Below, piece by piece: positions 15,015 through 24,836 of a stretch of DNA of 64,000 nt. Both the position numbers and the translations under genes were made by a program. How positions within the stretch are numbered: position 1 is the first letter of the stretch; the number at the start of each line of letters is the position of its first letter. The stretch covers positions 1 to 64,000 of the forward strand of contig NZ_VSKL01000003.1 in the NCBI RefSeq assembly GCF_008086165.1, given 5' to 3'. This DNA comes from Algorimicrobium algoritergicola (GTDB lineage Bacteria; Bacteroidota; Bacteroidia; Flavobacteriales; Flavobacteriaceae). The notes under the pieces are model-generated. The model saw only the letters and a program-made list of their open reading frames with translations. It searched no databases and was not told the origin of the DNA.

Positions 15015-18000
15015 CTATTGTAATATCAGTTTACGCGTCACGGTATTATTTGTTGTTCTTATGTTCAACATATACATTCCCGAAGCCATTCCTGTCATAT
15101 CAATCGTATTTAGCCCTGAATTTAAAGTTGCTTTCTTCACAACCTGTCCTGTTATAGATACAATCATCAGGGAGATATTTCGGTCTGAAATAGTTCCTAA
15201 ATTAATTTTAAAGTTTCCATTTGTAGGATTAGGATAAACACGGAATGCAACAGTTTGGTTAAAGTCATCTATAGAAAGTGATATTTGAGATTCTAAAGCA
15301 CCCAGATCTCTTGAAGAACCAAAAACAGGTTGTCCAATCTGATCTACAAAAACATCGGTTACATCACCTGCATCAAATGCCGGAGAATTATCTAATAATT
15401 GATGTGTTAACGTGGTACCGCCATTATCTTGTAGTGGACCAACTAGAGGGTTTACACCTTCTAAATCATTAGCTTGTGGTGTGAAAACATTTAAATCGTC
15501 CAATCCAATCAAGTTATAATCGTTAGACATTATTGTTCCGGATACATCCGTTCCCGAAGAAGCTGTATTTAAAGCAACAATGGTATTTTTTAAGGACACA
15601 TTATTTACCGCGTCAATTCCACCGCCTAAAGCAGCTGTGTTCATAACAACCGTTACCGCATTTAAATCTAAACTAGCACCATTATTAGAAAGCCCACCAC
15701 CAGATACAGTTGCCGAATTTCCAGAAACAGTACTGGTCATCACTGACGTTATACTTCCCGTGTTGTTGTAAATTCCACCACCTTCGTCAGCAGTATTATT
15801 ATCAATAGTAGACATGGAAACACTCATCGTTGTTCCGTTTTGGTTCCATAATCCGCCACCTTCATTAGCAGCAGCATTATTGCTTATAGTACTTGTTGAA
15901 ATGGTTACCACTCCAGACATTCCAGTAACATGAAGTCCACCACCATTTCCTGGCGCTGCAGTTCCTGCTAAACCATTTACATCGTTACCACTCATAATTG
16001 AGTTGGTAAATGTTAATGTTCCGTCTATAATTTCTATCGCACCACCTGCTCTATTAGCAGTATTGGTTTCAAAAGAAGAATCTGATACTGTTACGTCACC
16101 AGCAGTGCTTAAAAGTCCACCACCCGATGCCGAAGTACCACTTGATGTATTATTTGATACAAGGGTTCCATTCGTAATATTTAAGGTTCCTCCATTATTA
16201 AATACGCCTGCACCCCCATCATCAGCGGCATCACCTTGTGCGATATTTGAATCGATTGTTACAGCTTCTAAAGTCATAACACCTGAACCGTTCCATAATC
16301 CACCACCTTCACGAGTAGCCATATTTCCATTAACAGTTCCGCCTGTAATTGTAGAATTACCTGGACCTGTAATATGTAAACCACCACCATTTCCTGGTGC
16401 TGATCCGGTTGAATTATTGTTTAAAGTAACATTTGTCAATGTTAATGTTCCAACAGCGTTAGTTGAATTATCTTCAATACCACCACCTGCTCTATTGGAT
16501 GTGTTTCCTGAAATTTCAGAATCTGAAATTGTTAAAATACCGCCATCTACATTTTGAATTCCGCCTCCAGAACCAGAAGCTCCAGTAGCCATATTATTGG
16601 TAATTATTGCGCCATTTTGAACGATAAGTGTTCCTCCGTTGTTAAAAAGGGCACCGCCACCATTATCAGCATTGGCACCTAAAGCCATATTGCTATCTAA
16701 AGTTGTACCAGCTACAGTCATTATTCCTGAACCATTCCATAAACCACCACCTTCTGAAGCTGCCGTGTTCATATTTACTGTTCCACCTGTAACATCAACA
16801 GTACTGTTTCCACTAACGTGCAGTGCGCCTCCATTTCCTGGTGCACCAGCTCCGGTTACAACCCCTGTGTCATTCGAATTTAAAGTGACATTGGTTAACA
16901 TAACAGCACCTCCACCATTTGTTTCAATTCCGCCACCAGCTCTGTTCGATTGGTTATCCATTATGGTAATCCCATTAGCAGTCAATGTTCCAGCAGCATT
17001 TAAAATTCCACCACCAGTTGATTGAACGCCATCAGCACTATTATTTATAATCATTGTTGAACCTGATAAATCTAATGTTCCACCTTCATTATAAACTCCT
17101 CCACCTCCAGCTGCTCCAGCTGTCATGGCATCGTTTCCTGATGCTGTATTACCATCAATTGTATGATCTACAACCGTCATAACACCCGAACCATTCCAAA
17201 GTCCACCACCTTCGTTAGCAGCTATGTTACCATTTGTTGTTCCGCCTGTAATATTTGTTGTGGCAGGTCCACTTACGTGCAATCCACCACCAGAACCTGG
17301 TGCTGCAATTGCCGGCGAAACGCCTGCATTATTCATATCTAAAATTGCATTAATCAGATTTAAAGTTCCACCAGCTAACTCAATTCCACCACCTGCGCGA
17401 TTGGCTTGATTGCTTGTTATGGCAGATTCATTTACGGTTACATTTCCTCCTATTGTTAGAATTCCTCCACCAGATCCAGCTGCACCATCCGCAATATTAC
17501 TACTAATGGTTGTGCTATTTTGAACTAAAAGTGTTCCGCCATTGTTAAAGATTCCACCACCACCATCATCGGCAGCTGGTCCACTTGCTATATTTCCAGT
17601 AATCAATGTTCCATTCACAGTCATTATTCCAGAACCGTTCCATAAACCACCACCTTCTCTAGTCGCTGTATTTTCTGTAACTGTTCCGCCAGATATATTG
17701 GTATCCGCCATTCCTGTTATATGTAATCCACCACCATTTCCAGGCGCTGAACCTGTTGTATTAAAATCTAATGTTACATTACTTAAATTAACCGTTCCAT
17801 CAATGGCTTCAATTCCACCACCGGCTCTATTAGACGTGTTATATGCTACCCACGAATCGTTAACGGTTACAACACCATCAGTACTAAATATACCGCCTCC
17901 AGAACCTGAAGTTCCAACAGCTTGATTATTTAAAACTTGAGAAGATGAATTAATAGTTAAGGTTCCACCGTTATTAAAGATACCACCGCCACCATCATCT

Positions 18001-19262
18001 GCGGCATCGCCATAGGCTGTATTATTATCAACAGATACCATAGTTAATGTCATAGTTCCTAAATTATTCCATAATCCACCACCTTCACGTGCAGCCAGAT
18101 TATTTTGTATCATAGAAAGGTTTGAAATAGTTGCATTGGTTGTTCCTGACAAGTGCAGTGCACCACCATTTCCTGGATTAGGCATGATTGTATTTCCCAA
18201 TCCAATATCAACACCAGCGGCATTACCAATTAGCGTAACACCATCAAGCATCAACAATCCATTAGAAGCATCTTCAATAGCACCTCCTGCTCTACTAGCA
18301 TAATTTCCCGAAATTGTTAATCCATTTGCTAAATTTAAGATTCCACCTGAATTATTAAAAATGGCTCCACCACGCCCACCAGGTGTGTCTCCCATTGCTA
18401 TATTGCTAGTTAATGCTGTCATGGCATCAACTGTTAGTGTTCCGCCATTGTTAAAAAGACCACCACCTCCAGTGGCATCTCCAACTGCTGAATTTTCTGA
18501 AACGTCTACAGCACTAACCATCATAGTTCCACTGCCATTCCATAATCCGCCACCTTCTTTAGCAGCTATATTCCCCATTACAGTTCCACCAGTAATATTG
18601 CTATCACCAGCTCCTGTTATATGCAAACCACCACCATTTCCGGGTGCGGCTATAGCGGGAGACGTTCCTGCATTGTTATTATCAAGGTTCACATTATTTA
18701 ATGTTATACCTAATCCTGCGCCTGAATTATCTTCAATTCCACCACCTGCTCGGTTCGCTATGTTTGCTGTAATTCCTGAACTATTTACGACCAACACTCC
18801 GCCAACATCATTAAAAATAGCACCACCGGAACCCGAAGCTCCATTAGCAGTGTTAAATGTTAAAAAGGAATTATTAATAGTAACTGAAGCATTAGACATA
18901 TAAATAGCGCCACCATCATCGGCAACACCATTTGTAAGTGTTAAGTTTTCCAGAACAATTGATCCAGATGTTATATTAAATACTCTACTAGAACTATTGG
19001 CATCAATTGTAGAGGTAGTTCCAGAAACCCCTAAAATTGTTAAATCTTTATCAATAAGAATTTCTCCTAATACCAACGATATGTTTGTTATAGAAGCATC
19101 AAATGTAAGTGTACTTCCTGGTGCAGCATTAGCGATTTCTACTCGCAATGTTCCAGATGTCGTTCCGTCATCGGCCGAACTTGTAATAGTCTGGCTCCAT
19201 GCTTTGTTGGTTGTAAAAACTGCAATAGAAATTGCAATTAATAACGTAATTTTTTTCATCAT
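15015..19262 (-). CDS. Giant repetitive T9SS-secreted adhesin-like protein
   Basis: 1415 residues. A signal peptide (about 1-24, ending AWSQ) is followed by a parallel beta-helix made of seven tandem units of about 150 residues. Each unit contains in order RAGG[GA]IE, PGNGGGLHITG, EGGGLWNGSG and GG[GA][IV]FNNGGTL, and each of the RAGG and EGGGLWN signatures occurs seven times. A choice-of-anchor Q-like region (about 1240-1330, NDYNLIGLDD...GSSRDLGALE) and a C-terminal type IX sorting domain (YPNPTNGNFKINL to RKLILQ) complete it. The cargo signal implies secretion across the outer membrane by the T9SS and surface attachment. Functions such as adhesion or polysaccharide binding are inferred from the fold. 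Two adjacent ATGs (19262, 19259) are equivalent starts. Confidence 0.9.
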   Translation of the reverse strand: MMKKITLLIAISIAVFTTNKAWSQTITSSADDGTTSGTLRVEIANAAPGSTLTFDASITNISLVLGEILIDKDLTILGVSGTTSTIDANSSSRVFNITSGSIVLENLTLTNGVADDGGAIYMSNASVTINNSFLTFNTANGASGSGGAIFNDVGGVLVVNSSGITANIANRAGGGIEDNSGAGLGITLNNVNLDNNNAGTSPAIAAPGNGGGLHITGAGDSNITGGTVMGNIAAKEGGGLWNGSGTMMVSAVDVSENSAVGDATGGGGLFNNGGTLTVDAMTALTSNIAMGDTPGGRGGAIFNNSGGILNLANGLTISGNYASRAGGAIEDASNGLLMLDGVTLIGNAAGVDIGLGNTIMPNPGNGGALHLSGTTNATISNLSMIQNNLAAREGGGLWNNLGTMTLTMVSVDNNTAYGDAADDGGGGIFNNGGTLTINSSSQVLNNQAVGTSGSGGGIFSTDGVVTVNDSWVAYNTSNRAGGGIEAIDGTVNLSNVTLDFNTTGSAPGNGGGLHITGMADTNISGGTVTENTATREGGGLWNGSGIMTVNGTLITGNIASGPAADDGGGGIFNNGGTLLVQNSTTISSNIADGAAGSGGGILTIGGNVTVNESAITSNQANRAGGGIELAGGTLNLINAILDMNNAGVSPAIAAPGSGGGLHVSGPATTNITGGTTNGNIAANEGGGLWNGSGVMTVVDHTIDGNTASGNDAMTAGAAGGGGVYNEGGTLDLSGSTMIINNSADGVQSTGGGILNAAGTLTANGITIMDNQSNRAGGGIETNGGGAVMLTNVTLNSNDTGVVTGAGAPGNGGALHVSGNSTVDVTGGTVNMNTAASEGGGLWNGSGIMTVAGTTLDSNMALGANADNGGGALFNNGGTLIVQNGAIITNNMATGASGSGGGIQNVDGGILTISDSEISGNTSNRAGGGIEDNSTNAVGTLTLTNVTLNNNSTGSAPGNGGGLHITGPGNSTITGGTVNGNMATREGGGLWNGSGVMTLEAVTIDSNIAQGDAADDGGAGVFNNGGTLNITNGTLVSNNTSSGTSASGGGLLSTAGDVTVSDSSFETNTANRAGGAIEIIDGTLTFTNSIMSGNDVNGLAGTAAPGNGGGLHVTGMSGVVTISTSTISNNAAANEGGGLWNQNGTTMSVSMSTIDNNTADEGGGIYNNTGSITSVMTSTVSGNSATVSGGGLSNNGASLDLNAVTVVMNTAALGGGIDAVNNVSLKNTIVALNTASSGTDVSGTIMSNDYNLIGLDDLNVFTPQANDLEGVNPLVGPLQDNGGTTLTHQLLDNSPAFDAGDVTDVFVDQIGQPVFGSSRDLGALESQISLSIDDFNQTVAFRVYPNPTNGNFKINLGTISDRNISLMIVSITGQVVKKATLNSGLNTIDMTGMASGMYMLNIRTTNNTVTRKLILQ

Positions 19263-19489
19263 AATTAGTGTTTTTGGTTATACAATATGTCCGACTAGGG
19301 AAAGACAAAAACACATACGAGGTTTTATAAAAGGTGGTTTTGTAAAAATATCCTTTTAACAAAATTTTAACGTTTTTACCTAAATATTTTGTAATGCGAA
19401 ATACAGATAATTATGTCAAAAAAGATTTTAATTACAACTCATAGTAGGATATCTTTTTTGAATATAAAATCAACATAAAAATTTGAAGT

Positions 19490-19497
19490 ATCTTTGT
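19490..19497 (+). promoter_or_regulatory. Flavobacterial -7 box of the DEAD-box helicase gene
   Basis: TATCTTTG fits TAnnTTTG and lies 16 bases before the ATG, implying a very short leader. No TTG lies at the standard -33 distance (the nearest is 28 bases upstream). Confidence 0.5.
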
Positions 19498-19513
19498 CGT
19501 AAATACACCATAC

Positions 19514-20755
19514 ATGTCATTTATAGACTTAAAACTTATTGATCCACTATTAAAAGCCATTGAAGAACAAGGTTACACGCAACCCACTGCTGTGCAATTA
19601 CAAACTATTCCGCAGGTTCTAGCAGGAAAAGATGTGATAACCTCTGCACAAACTGGTACAGGAAAAACAGCGGCTTTTGCTTTGCCTATTTTGCAATTAT
19701 TATCTAAAAAGCAAGATGCAGCTCGTGGCAACAGAACCATTAAAGCACTTATAGTTAGCCCTACACGTGAATTAGCCTTGCAAATTGGTAACAATTTCAA
19801 AGCGTATGGTCGTCATACAAATTTACGAACAACGGTTATTTTTGGAGGTATTTCAGAAAAACCTCAAGTGGATGTTTTAACTAAAGGTGTTGATATTTTA
19901 ATTGCTACACCTGGTCGTTTAATTGATTTGGAAAAACAAGGTGTTATTAATTTAGACAATGTTGAAGTCTTGGTATTAGATGAAGCTGATTTAATGTTAG
20001 ATATGGGTTTTATTGATGATGTGAAACATATTGATAACCTTTGTCCCAAGGAAAAACAAATTCTCTTGTTCTCGGCAACCATGCCTTATAAAGTGGAACA
20101 ATTAGCACATACTATTTTGAAATGGCCTGAACGTATTGAAGTCACAACAACGTCTTCAGCGGCAAAAAACATTGGACAAGTTTTATATTATGTACCGAAA
20201 CGTAATAAAATAGAATTGTGTTTGCATTTACTTCGCAATGAAATAGAAGGCAGTATTCTAATTTTTAGACGCACGAAATTTGGTGTGGATAAGCTAGAAG
20301 GTGCACTAAAGAAAAACGGCTATAATGTAGAAACGATTCATGGTGACAAAACACAAACCGACAGACAAGAAGCGCTTAAAAAATTTAAAAACGGTTTAGT
20401 AAATATTTTAATTGCGACAGATGTAGCAGCTCGTGGTATTGATATTAGTGAACTGGATGCAGTTATTAATTTCGATTTGCCAAACATTCCAGAAACCTAT
20501 ATTCACCGTATTGGTAGAACAGGTCGCGCAGGAAGTACAGGTATGGCTTACTCGTTTTGTGGAGCCGATGAAAAAAATTACGTAACAACTATTCAGCAGT
20601 TGCTTCAAATAGCAATTCCTGTTGAAGAAAGCCATCCATATCCATTAGATCCTAAAGAAAAAAGCATCACGCACAAATCTAAAGATTCGGAGAGCAAACA
20701 TAAAAAAGGTCGAAAAAGCGCTGCTTCAAAAAAGAAGAAGAAACGCTGGTATTAA
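19514..20755 (+). CDS. rhlE: DEAD-box ATP-dependent RNA helicase, RhlE type
   Basis: 413 residues. The helicase motifs are all present: Q motif (GYTQPTAVQLQTIP, 20-33), motif I AQTGTGKT (45-52), Ia PTRELALQ, Ib ATPGRL, II DEAD (about 156-159), III SATMP, and VI HRIGRTGRAG. Domain 2 is followed by a lysine-rich tail (HKKGRKSAASKKKKKRW) that probably binds RNA. The role is ATP-driven RNA unwinding in ribosome assembly or mRNA turnover. The gene is monocistronic, divergent from the adhesin. RhlE is the best subfamily match; CsdA and SrmB are possible alternatives. Confidence 0.88.
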   Translation: MSFIDLKLIDPLLKAIEEQGYTQPTAVQLQTIPQVLAGKDVITSAQTGTGKTAAFALPILQLLSKKQDAARGNRTIKALIVSPTRELALQIGNNFKAYGRHTNLRTTVIFGGISEKPQVDVLTKGVDILIATPGRLIDLEKQGVINLDNVEVLVLDEADLMLDMGFIDDVKHIDNLCPKEKQILLFSATMPYKVEQLAHTILKWPERIEVTTTSSAAKNIGQVLYYVPKRNKIELCLHLLRNEIEGSILIFRRTKFGVDKLEGALKKNGYNVETIHGDKTQTDRQEALKKFKNGLVNILIATDVAARGIDISELDAVINFDLPNIPETYIHRIGRTGRAGSTGMAYSFCGADEKNYVTTIQQLLQIAIPVEESHPYPLDPKEKSITHKSKDSESKHKKGRKSAASKKKKKRWY

Positions 20756-20844
20756 TCCAAAATTTAAAAAGATTGTAGATAATTTTGGTTCGACATTCAT
20801 TTATATAAATTGTATCTTTAATTTTTAATACCTGATAATTACAG

Positions 20845-21819
20845 ATGCTCAAACACTATTCAATCCTATTTTTTCTTTGTTTCACCACTTTGGGAATAGC
20901 CCAAATAAGCATTAAAGACAGTAAGTCTGAAACGCCCATTTCCTATGCTACCATCTCTTTTGGTGATGGCCAAGGCTTATTTGCTGATGATGAAGGTCTT
21001 TTTATTTTTACCGAAAAACTATATGCTGATATTGACACTTTATATGTTTCCGCTTTAGGGTATAAAATCAAAACGGTTGCGACTTCTAGTCTAGGTAAAA
21101 TTATTCTTTTAGATGAAGAGGTCAGCGAATTGGATGAAGTGATTCTTATAGCAGAAGGCAGGAAATTTAAGGAAGAAACATTGAAACCGTATTTGGATGA
21201 TGATTATTATTCCTGTTGGTTACCAACTATTGAATCTGAAATTGCCGTATTTTTTAATAACCCGGATCCAGCACTAACAAAATTAAGCAGCATTCATTTT
21301 CCAATAACTCTAGAATCCAAAGATTGGGAAAAACGCAACCGTAAAAATGCGGATAAAAAACCTTTTTCTACCTTGTTCAAGGTGAAGTTTTACAAAAATG
21401 ATAATGGTACACCAGGTTCAGTACTAACCTATGAAAACATTGTTTTTCGCGCTACTGAAAAAGGAGGCGATGTTTATAATTTAGACGTGAGTGGATATAA
21501 TATGACGATTCCGAAGGACGGATTTTTTGTATCTCTTCAAGTTTTAGGTTATACGGATAAATCAGGAAAATTACTGCCAAACAAAAAATACAAGGAATTA
21601 AAAGGACCAGAAGGAACCGTAAAAATACCGACGAATTTCAGACCATTATTGCCATTTACAGACGAAATAAGTTTACATAACACCTATATAAAACGCGTTT
21701 TTATTGGAGGAAATAATTGGATCCAGTTTAAACAAGGCAATATAGAATCTGGCTTACTTAAAAAAGGTCTGAATAATTACGGAATTGGGTTCACATATAA
21801 AGTGTATAAAGATGAATAG
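20845..21819 (+). CDS. Exported protein with CarboxypepD_reg-like N-terminal domain
   Basis: 324 residues with a signal peptide ending GIAQ (about residue 19). A domain like the carboxypeptidase regulatory (CNA-B-like) fold follows (SKSETPISYATISFGDGQGL... ADIDTLYVSALGYK, about 25-75), then an LDEVILIAEG segment as seen before TonB plugs. The rest (about 110-324) is a beta-rich domain of unknown function. Proteins of this build in Bacteroidota are periplasmic or outer-membrane associated. The stop overlaps the start of the next gene by 8 bases, which suggests translational coupling. Confidence 0.65.
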   Translation: MLKHYSILFFLCFTTLGIAQISIKDSKSETPISYATISFGDGQGLFADDEGLFIFTEKLYADIDTLYVSALGYKIKTVATSSLGKIILLDEEVSELDEVILIAEGRKFKEETLKPYLDDDYYSCWLPTIESEIAVFFNNPDPALTKLSSIHFPITLESKDWEKRNRKNADKKPFSTLFKVKFYKNDNGTPGSVLTYENIVFRATEKGGDVYNLDVSGYNMTIPKDGFFVSLQVLGYTDKSGKLLPNKKYKELKGPEGTVKIPTNFRPLLPFTDEISLHNTYIKRVFIGGNNWIQFKQGNIESGLLKKGLNNYGIGFTYKVYKDE

Positions 21820-22165
21820 TCCTTGGCATTTATACCTTATGGCTGGCATGTATATCTTTGCTGGCATCATGCATTTTATAAAACCCAATATCTACATGCG
21901 TATCATGCCACGCTATCTACCTAGCCATAAAATGCTGGTTTATATAAGTGGTTTAGCTGAAATAATTTTAGGCTTGGCTCTGTGTTTTTCAGGAACAAGA
22001 GCATTCGCCATTTACGGCATTATTGCTATGTTAATCCTGTTTTTATTGGTACATTTCTATATGCTTTCTAACAAAAAAGCGTCTGCAGGTATTCCCATGT
22101 GGATTTTAGTTTTACGAATTCCACTGCAATTTGGATTGATGTATTGGGCTTTTTGCTATTTGTGA
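21812..22165 (+). CDS. DoxX/MauE-like small membrane protein
   Basis: About 117 residues from ATG 21812, which overlaps the previous stop; upstream in-frame codons would give an implausible leader. Four hydrophobic helices are visible (HLYLMAGMYIFAGIMHFI; MLVYISGLAEIILGLALCF; FAIYGIIAMLILFLLVHF; WILVLRIPLQFGLMYWAFCY). The pattern and the MHFIKP segment fit the DoxX-like superfamily. Its biochemical role is not evident. Confidence 0.75.
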   Translation: MNSPWHLYLMAGMYIFAGIMHFIKPNIYMRIMPRYLPSHKMLVYISGLAEIILGLALCFSGTRAFAIYGIIAMLILFLLVHFYMLSNKKASAGIPMWILVLRIPLQFGLMYWAFCYL

Positions 22166-22176
22166 AAATTTAAAAT

Positions 22177-22851
22177 TTACTCCACTACAAAATCAAAATA
22201 CGTTTTCGGAAATGGTTCACCTCGTAAGGTAAAATGCCACCATTCTTGTGGATAATTTCTGAAGCCATGTTTTTGCATGACTCTTTGCAATAATTGACGA
22301 TTTTTTTTCTGAATTTCCGATAAATTCTGATAAGCAACCCAAGATGGTTCACCAAAAAAATCATAGGGACTTCCCATGTCTAATGGTTCTAAGGTATTAG
22401 CATCAATAATGGTTAAATCGACTGTACTACCGCGACTATGTCCGGACCGTGACGCTATATAACCATCACGAAACAAATGTTGTTTTTCTACATTGGGATA
22501 GAAGGATTCTTTCATACGAATATCTTCTAAATCTTTAGCCCAACTTATAAAATTATTCACAGCACGTTGCGGTCTGTAGGCATCATAAACACGTAAACAT
22601 AAATTTTGCTCAGCTAATTCATCTTGAACTTTTTTCAAAGCATCTGCTGTAGGTTTGGTGACAATTAAAGTATTAGTTTTATAACCTGTAATGGTATCAC
22701 CAACAAAATTGTTACTGGAATAATAGCGCAACTCCACATCAATATCAGGAATTACGGATTTACCATACACAAAACCTTCTGGCAATGTTTGCTTTTGCGT
22801 AAACGCCAAACTAACTAAAACGACGAGAAATAATAGTATTTTGTTTTTCAT
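22177..22851 (-). CDS. ddpX: D-alanyl-D-alanine dipeptidase, VanX/DdpX family (M15)
   Basis: 224 residues with a signal peptide (MKNKILLFLVVLVSLAFTQ). It shows the M15D metal and catalytic signature: SRSGHSRGSTVDLTI (Zn-binding His and Asp), MGSPYDFFGEPSW and EWWHFTL (catalytic Glu, third Zn-binding His). It should hydrolyse D-Ala-D-Ala dipeptide in the periplasm, for turnover or nutrition. No VanH, VanA or VanRS genes are nearby, so it is not evidence of glycopeptide resistance. ATG 22851 is chosen because two further upstream codons begin with TTG. Convergent with the DoxX-like gene. Confidence 0.88.
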   Translation of the reverse strand: MKNKILLFLVVLVSLAFTQKQTLPEGFVYGKSVIPDIDVELRYYSSNNFVGDTITGYKTNTLIVTKPTADALKKVQDELAEQNLCLRVYDAYRPQRAVNNFISWAKDLEDIRMKESFYPNVEKQHLFRDGYIASRSGHSRGSTVDLTIIDANTLEPLDMGSPYDFFGEPSWVAYQNLSEIQKKNRQLLQRVMQKHGFRNYPQEWWHFTLRGEPFPKTYFDFVVE

Positions 22852-22883
22852 AATCAATCCACTAATTTAGAAAAAAATACGCG

Positions 22884-23483
22884 ATGGACTTATTTTCTTC
22901 CAATAAAACTGTTTTTAAATTACCACAAGCCGAACTGATATATATACCGCATTTTTATAACCCACAAAAGGCCAACGATTTATTTATGTCTCTTAAAGAA
23001 AATTGTGCTTGGCATCAAGATGATATTACTATTTTTGGAAAAACACATCCGCAACCACGACTTACAGCTTTATATGCAGACAACAAGAAAAGCTACTCCT
23101 ACTCTAATATAACCATGCATCCAGAAATGTTTACGGACGAATTAGCGCATATTAAAACCGATATTGAAAACGAAGCTAACACCAGCTTTTCAACAGTTTT
23201 ACTAAACAGATATCGAAATGGGTCTGATAGTAACGGTTGGCATGCGGATAATGAGAAAGAACTGGGTAAAAATCCAATAATTGCATCCTTTAGTTTAGGT
23301 GCTTCTAGGTACTTTCATTTTAAACATCGTGCAATTAAAACAGAAAGACATAAGCTACTATTAGAATCCGGTAGTTTACTTATTATGGCTGGCGAAATGC
23401 AACAGTATTGGCTTCATCAAATTCCGAAAACTAAAAGAGATGTTGGCGAACGTATTAATTTGACGTTTCGGAAAATAGTGTAA
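22884..23483 (+). CDS. alkB: AlkB-like 2-oxoglutarate/Fe(II) dioxygenase
   Basis: 199 residues. The jelly-roll core shows NRYRNGSDSNGWHADNE (Fe-binding HxD), IIASFSLGASRYFHFKHR, GEMQQYWLHQIPKT (distal Fe His) and RINLTFR (2-oxoglutarate-binding Arg). Such enzymes oxidatively demethylate 1-methyladenine and 3-methylcytosine in DNA or RNA. Length and motifs suit the ALKBH2/3-like bacterial AlkB proteins. Divergent from ddpX with only 32 bases between starts, so the promoters overlap. Confidence 0.88.
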   Translation: MDLFSSNKTVFKLPQAELIYIPHFYNPQKANDLFMSLKENCAWHQDDITIFGKTHPQPRLTALYADNKKSYSYSNITMHPEMFTDELAHIKTDIENEANTSFSTVLLNRYRNGSDSNGWHADNEKELGKNPIIASFSLGASRYFHFKHRAIKTERHKLLLESGSLLIMAGEMQQYWLHQIPKTKRDVGERINLTFRKIV

Positions 23484-23488
23484 TAAAA

Positions 23489-23520
23489 AAACCGAGGTCC
23501 CTCAACCTCGGTTTCGTTTT
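23489..23520 (+). terminator. Rho-independent terminator after alkB
   Basis: ACCGAGGT (23491-23498), loop CCCTCA, ACCTCGGT (23505-23512), followed by a T-rich stretch. Confidence 0.8.
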
Positions 23521-23858
23521 TATTTGCTTTATTATTATGCTGTTAGATTTAGGGTCTCTAGTATCAACGACATAATGCAAATATTAATTAATTAATCCAT
23601 TGAACTAAAAAGTATGTCTTTTAGTACACTTCAAATATAAAATTACTTTTTAATTACAACGTTTAAAAGCTAATATTTTCGATGAAATGCATATTTTTTT
23701 AACATTTATCGATTAAATATCGTTTTTGCCCGACGAAATGCACATTTATTCGTTCGTAATTTTAGATTGAATTTTTAAAAGAGACATATCTAAAAATTGT
23801 AATTTTACGTTGTATGTCATAAAAAGTAATTTTTATTCAATTTCAATAACCCTTTACT
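23521..23858. other. Intergenic region with repeated motifs
   Basis: No gene seen. It holds an imperfect direct repeat (CGATGAAATGCATATTT near 23680 and CGACGAAATGCACATTT near 23731) and, between them, TTTATCGATTAAAT (23705-23718), whose reverse complement recurs at 35121-35134. These could be regulator-binding sites for the gene at 23859. Confidence 0.35.
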
Positions 23859-24782
23859 ATGAAATTATTCCTTTCCATTTTAGCGCTTTCATTTACATTT
23901 CAAACAATTGCGCAAGAACCTACTACCATTCAAACGGAAATTGAAGTATCTCCTTTTGTTGATGGTTCTTTATTAGAACCAACAGATGCTCGTAAAAATA
24001 TTTTAGCGATTATCATTGGCGATTATGGTCCAACAGATAGAAATGGGAATCAGAATTTTCAAAAAAATAATAACCTTAAAAAAATAGCTTATAGTTTGGC
24101 TGAAAATGGCATTAGTTCTTTTAGGTATGATAAACGGATCGTGAAACAGATATTAAAAGGACGTGTAAATGCGCGATTGACGTTTGACGATTATATTAAG
24201 GACGCAAAAGATGTTGTAAACTATTTTGTTAAAAAAAATAATTATGCGTCTATATATATAATAGGTCATGGTCAAGGTAGTTTGATAGGTATGTTGGCTA
24301 CTGACGAAAATGTTGCAGGACTTATTTCGTTAGGTGGTTCAGCTAAAAGTATTGACCAGGTCATATTAGAACAAATAGAACAAACGGCTCCTGGATTAAA
24401 ACCCGATGCGGAACGGGTTTTTAATGTGTTAAAGACTGGAAAAACAACAACTGATTTTCCACAAGCACTCTCCAATATCTTTAGTTTGGACACCCAAGAT
24501 TTTATGGGTAATTGGATGCAATACCATCCTGTTGAAATTATTAAAACTCTAAATAGTCCTGTCTTAATTATTAATGGCACTAAAGATTTACAAGTTTCTA
24601 CAGCGGAAGCACAAGAACTTCAAGATGCTGCCAAACAAGGAACATTAAAAAACATCACCAATATGAATCATGTGTTATTCATTATTGAAGGTGGCGATCT
24701 AGAAAATTCAAAATCTTACAATGAATCGTTTAGACCATTAGCTCCAGAACTTGTTGAAGCACTAACTACATTTATAAAATAA
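23859..24782 (+). CDS. Alpha/beta-hydrolase-fold protein lacking the nucleophile serine
   Basis: 307 residues with a signal peptide (ending TIAQ). The fold is like its paralogue at 26213: SFRYDKR, the nucleophile elbow, the acid strand INGTKDLQV and NMNHVLF with the catalytic His. The elbow reads GHGQGS instead of GHSQGS; Gly138 (codon GGT) replaces Ser (AGT would be one transition away). Asp and His are kept. It is thus either an inactive pseudoenzyme or a relic in early decay; a sequencing error is also possible. Exported, with its own terminator. Confidence 0.75.
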   Translation: MKLFLSILALSFTFQTIAQEPTTIQTEIEVSPFVDGSLLEPTDARKNILAIIIGDYGPTDRNGNQNFQKNNNLKKIAYSLAENGISSFRYDKRIVKQILKGRVNARLTFDDYIKDAKDVVNYFVKKNNYASIYIIGHGQGSLIGMLATDENVAGLISLGGSAKSIDQVILEQIEQTAPGLKPDAERVFNVLKTGKTTTDFPQALSNIFSLDTQDFMGNWMQYHPVEIIKTLNSPVLIINGTKDLQVSTAEAQELQDAAKQGTLKNITNMNHVLFIIEGGDLENSKSYNESFRPLAPELVEALTTFIK

Positions 24783-24807
24783 TACACATTACTTCCAGTT
24801 TAAAAAA

Positions 24808-24836
24808 AGAAAGCACTCTAAAAAGAGTGCTTTCCT
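24808..24836 (+). terminator. Rho-independent terminator
   Basis: AAAGCACTCT, loop AAAA, AGAGTGCTTT, then a T/C-rich run; it ends the hydrolase transcript unit. Confidence 0.75.

Noticed and set aside
15278-19359. Many plus-strand Pro- and Ala-rich frames antisense to the adhesin
   Set aside because: They mirror the Gly/Asn-rich repeats on the minus strand, lack start signals, and contain no known domain; they are shadows of the repeats.
22177-22851. VanX-like gene as a marker of vancomycin resistance
   Set aside because: No vanH, vanA or vanRS genes are nearby and the protein is exported; a dipeptide-turnover role is more likely.
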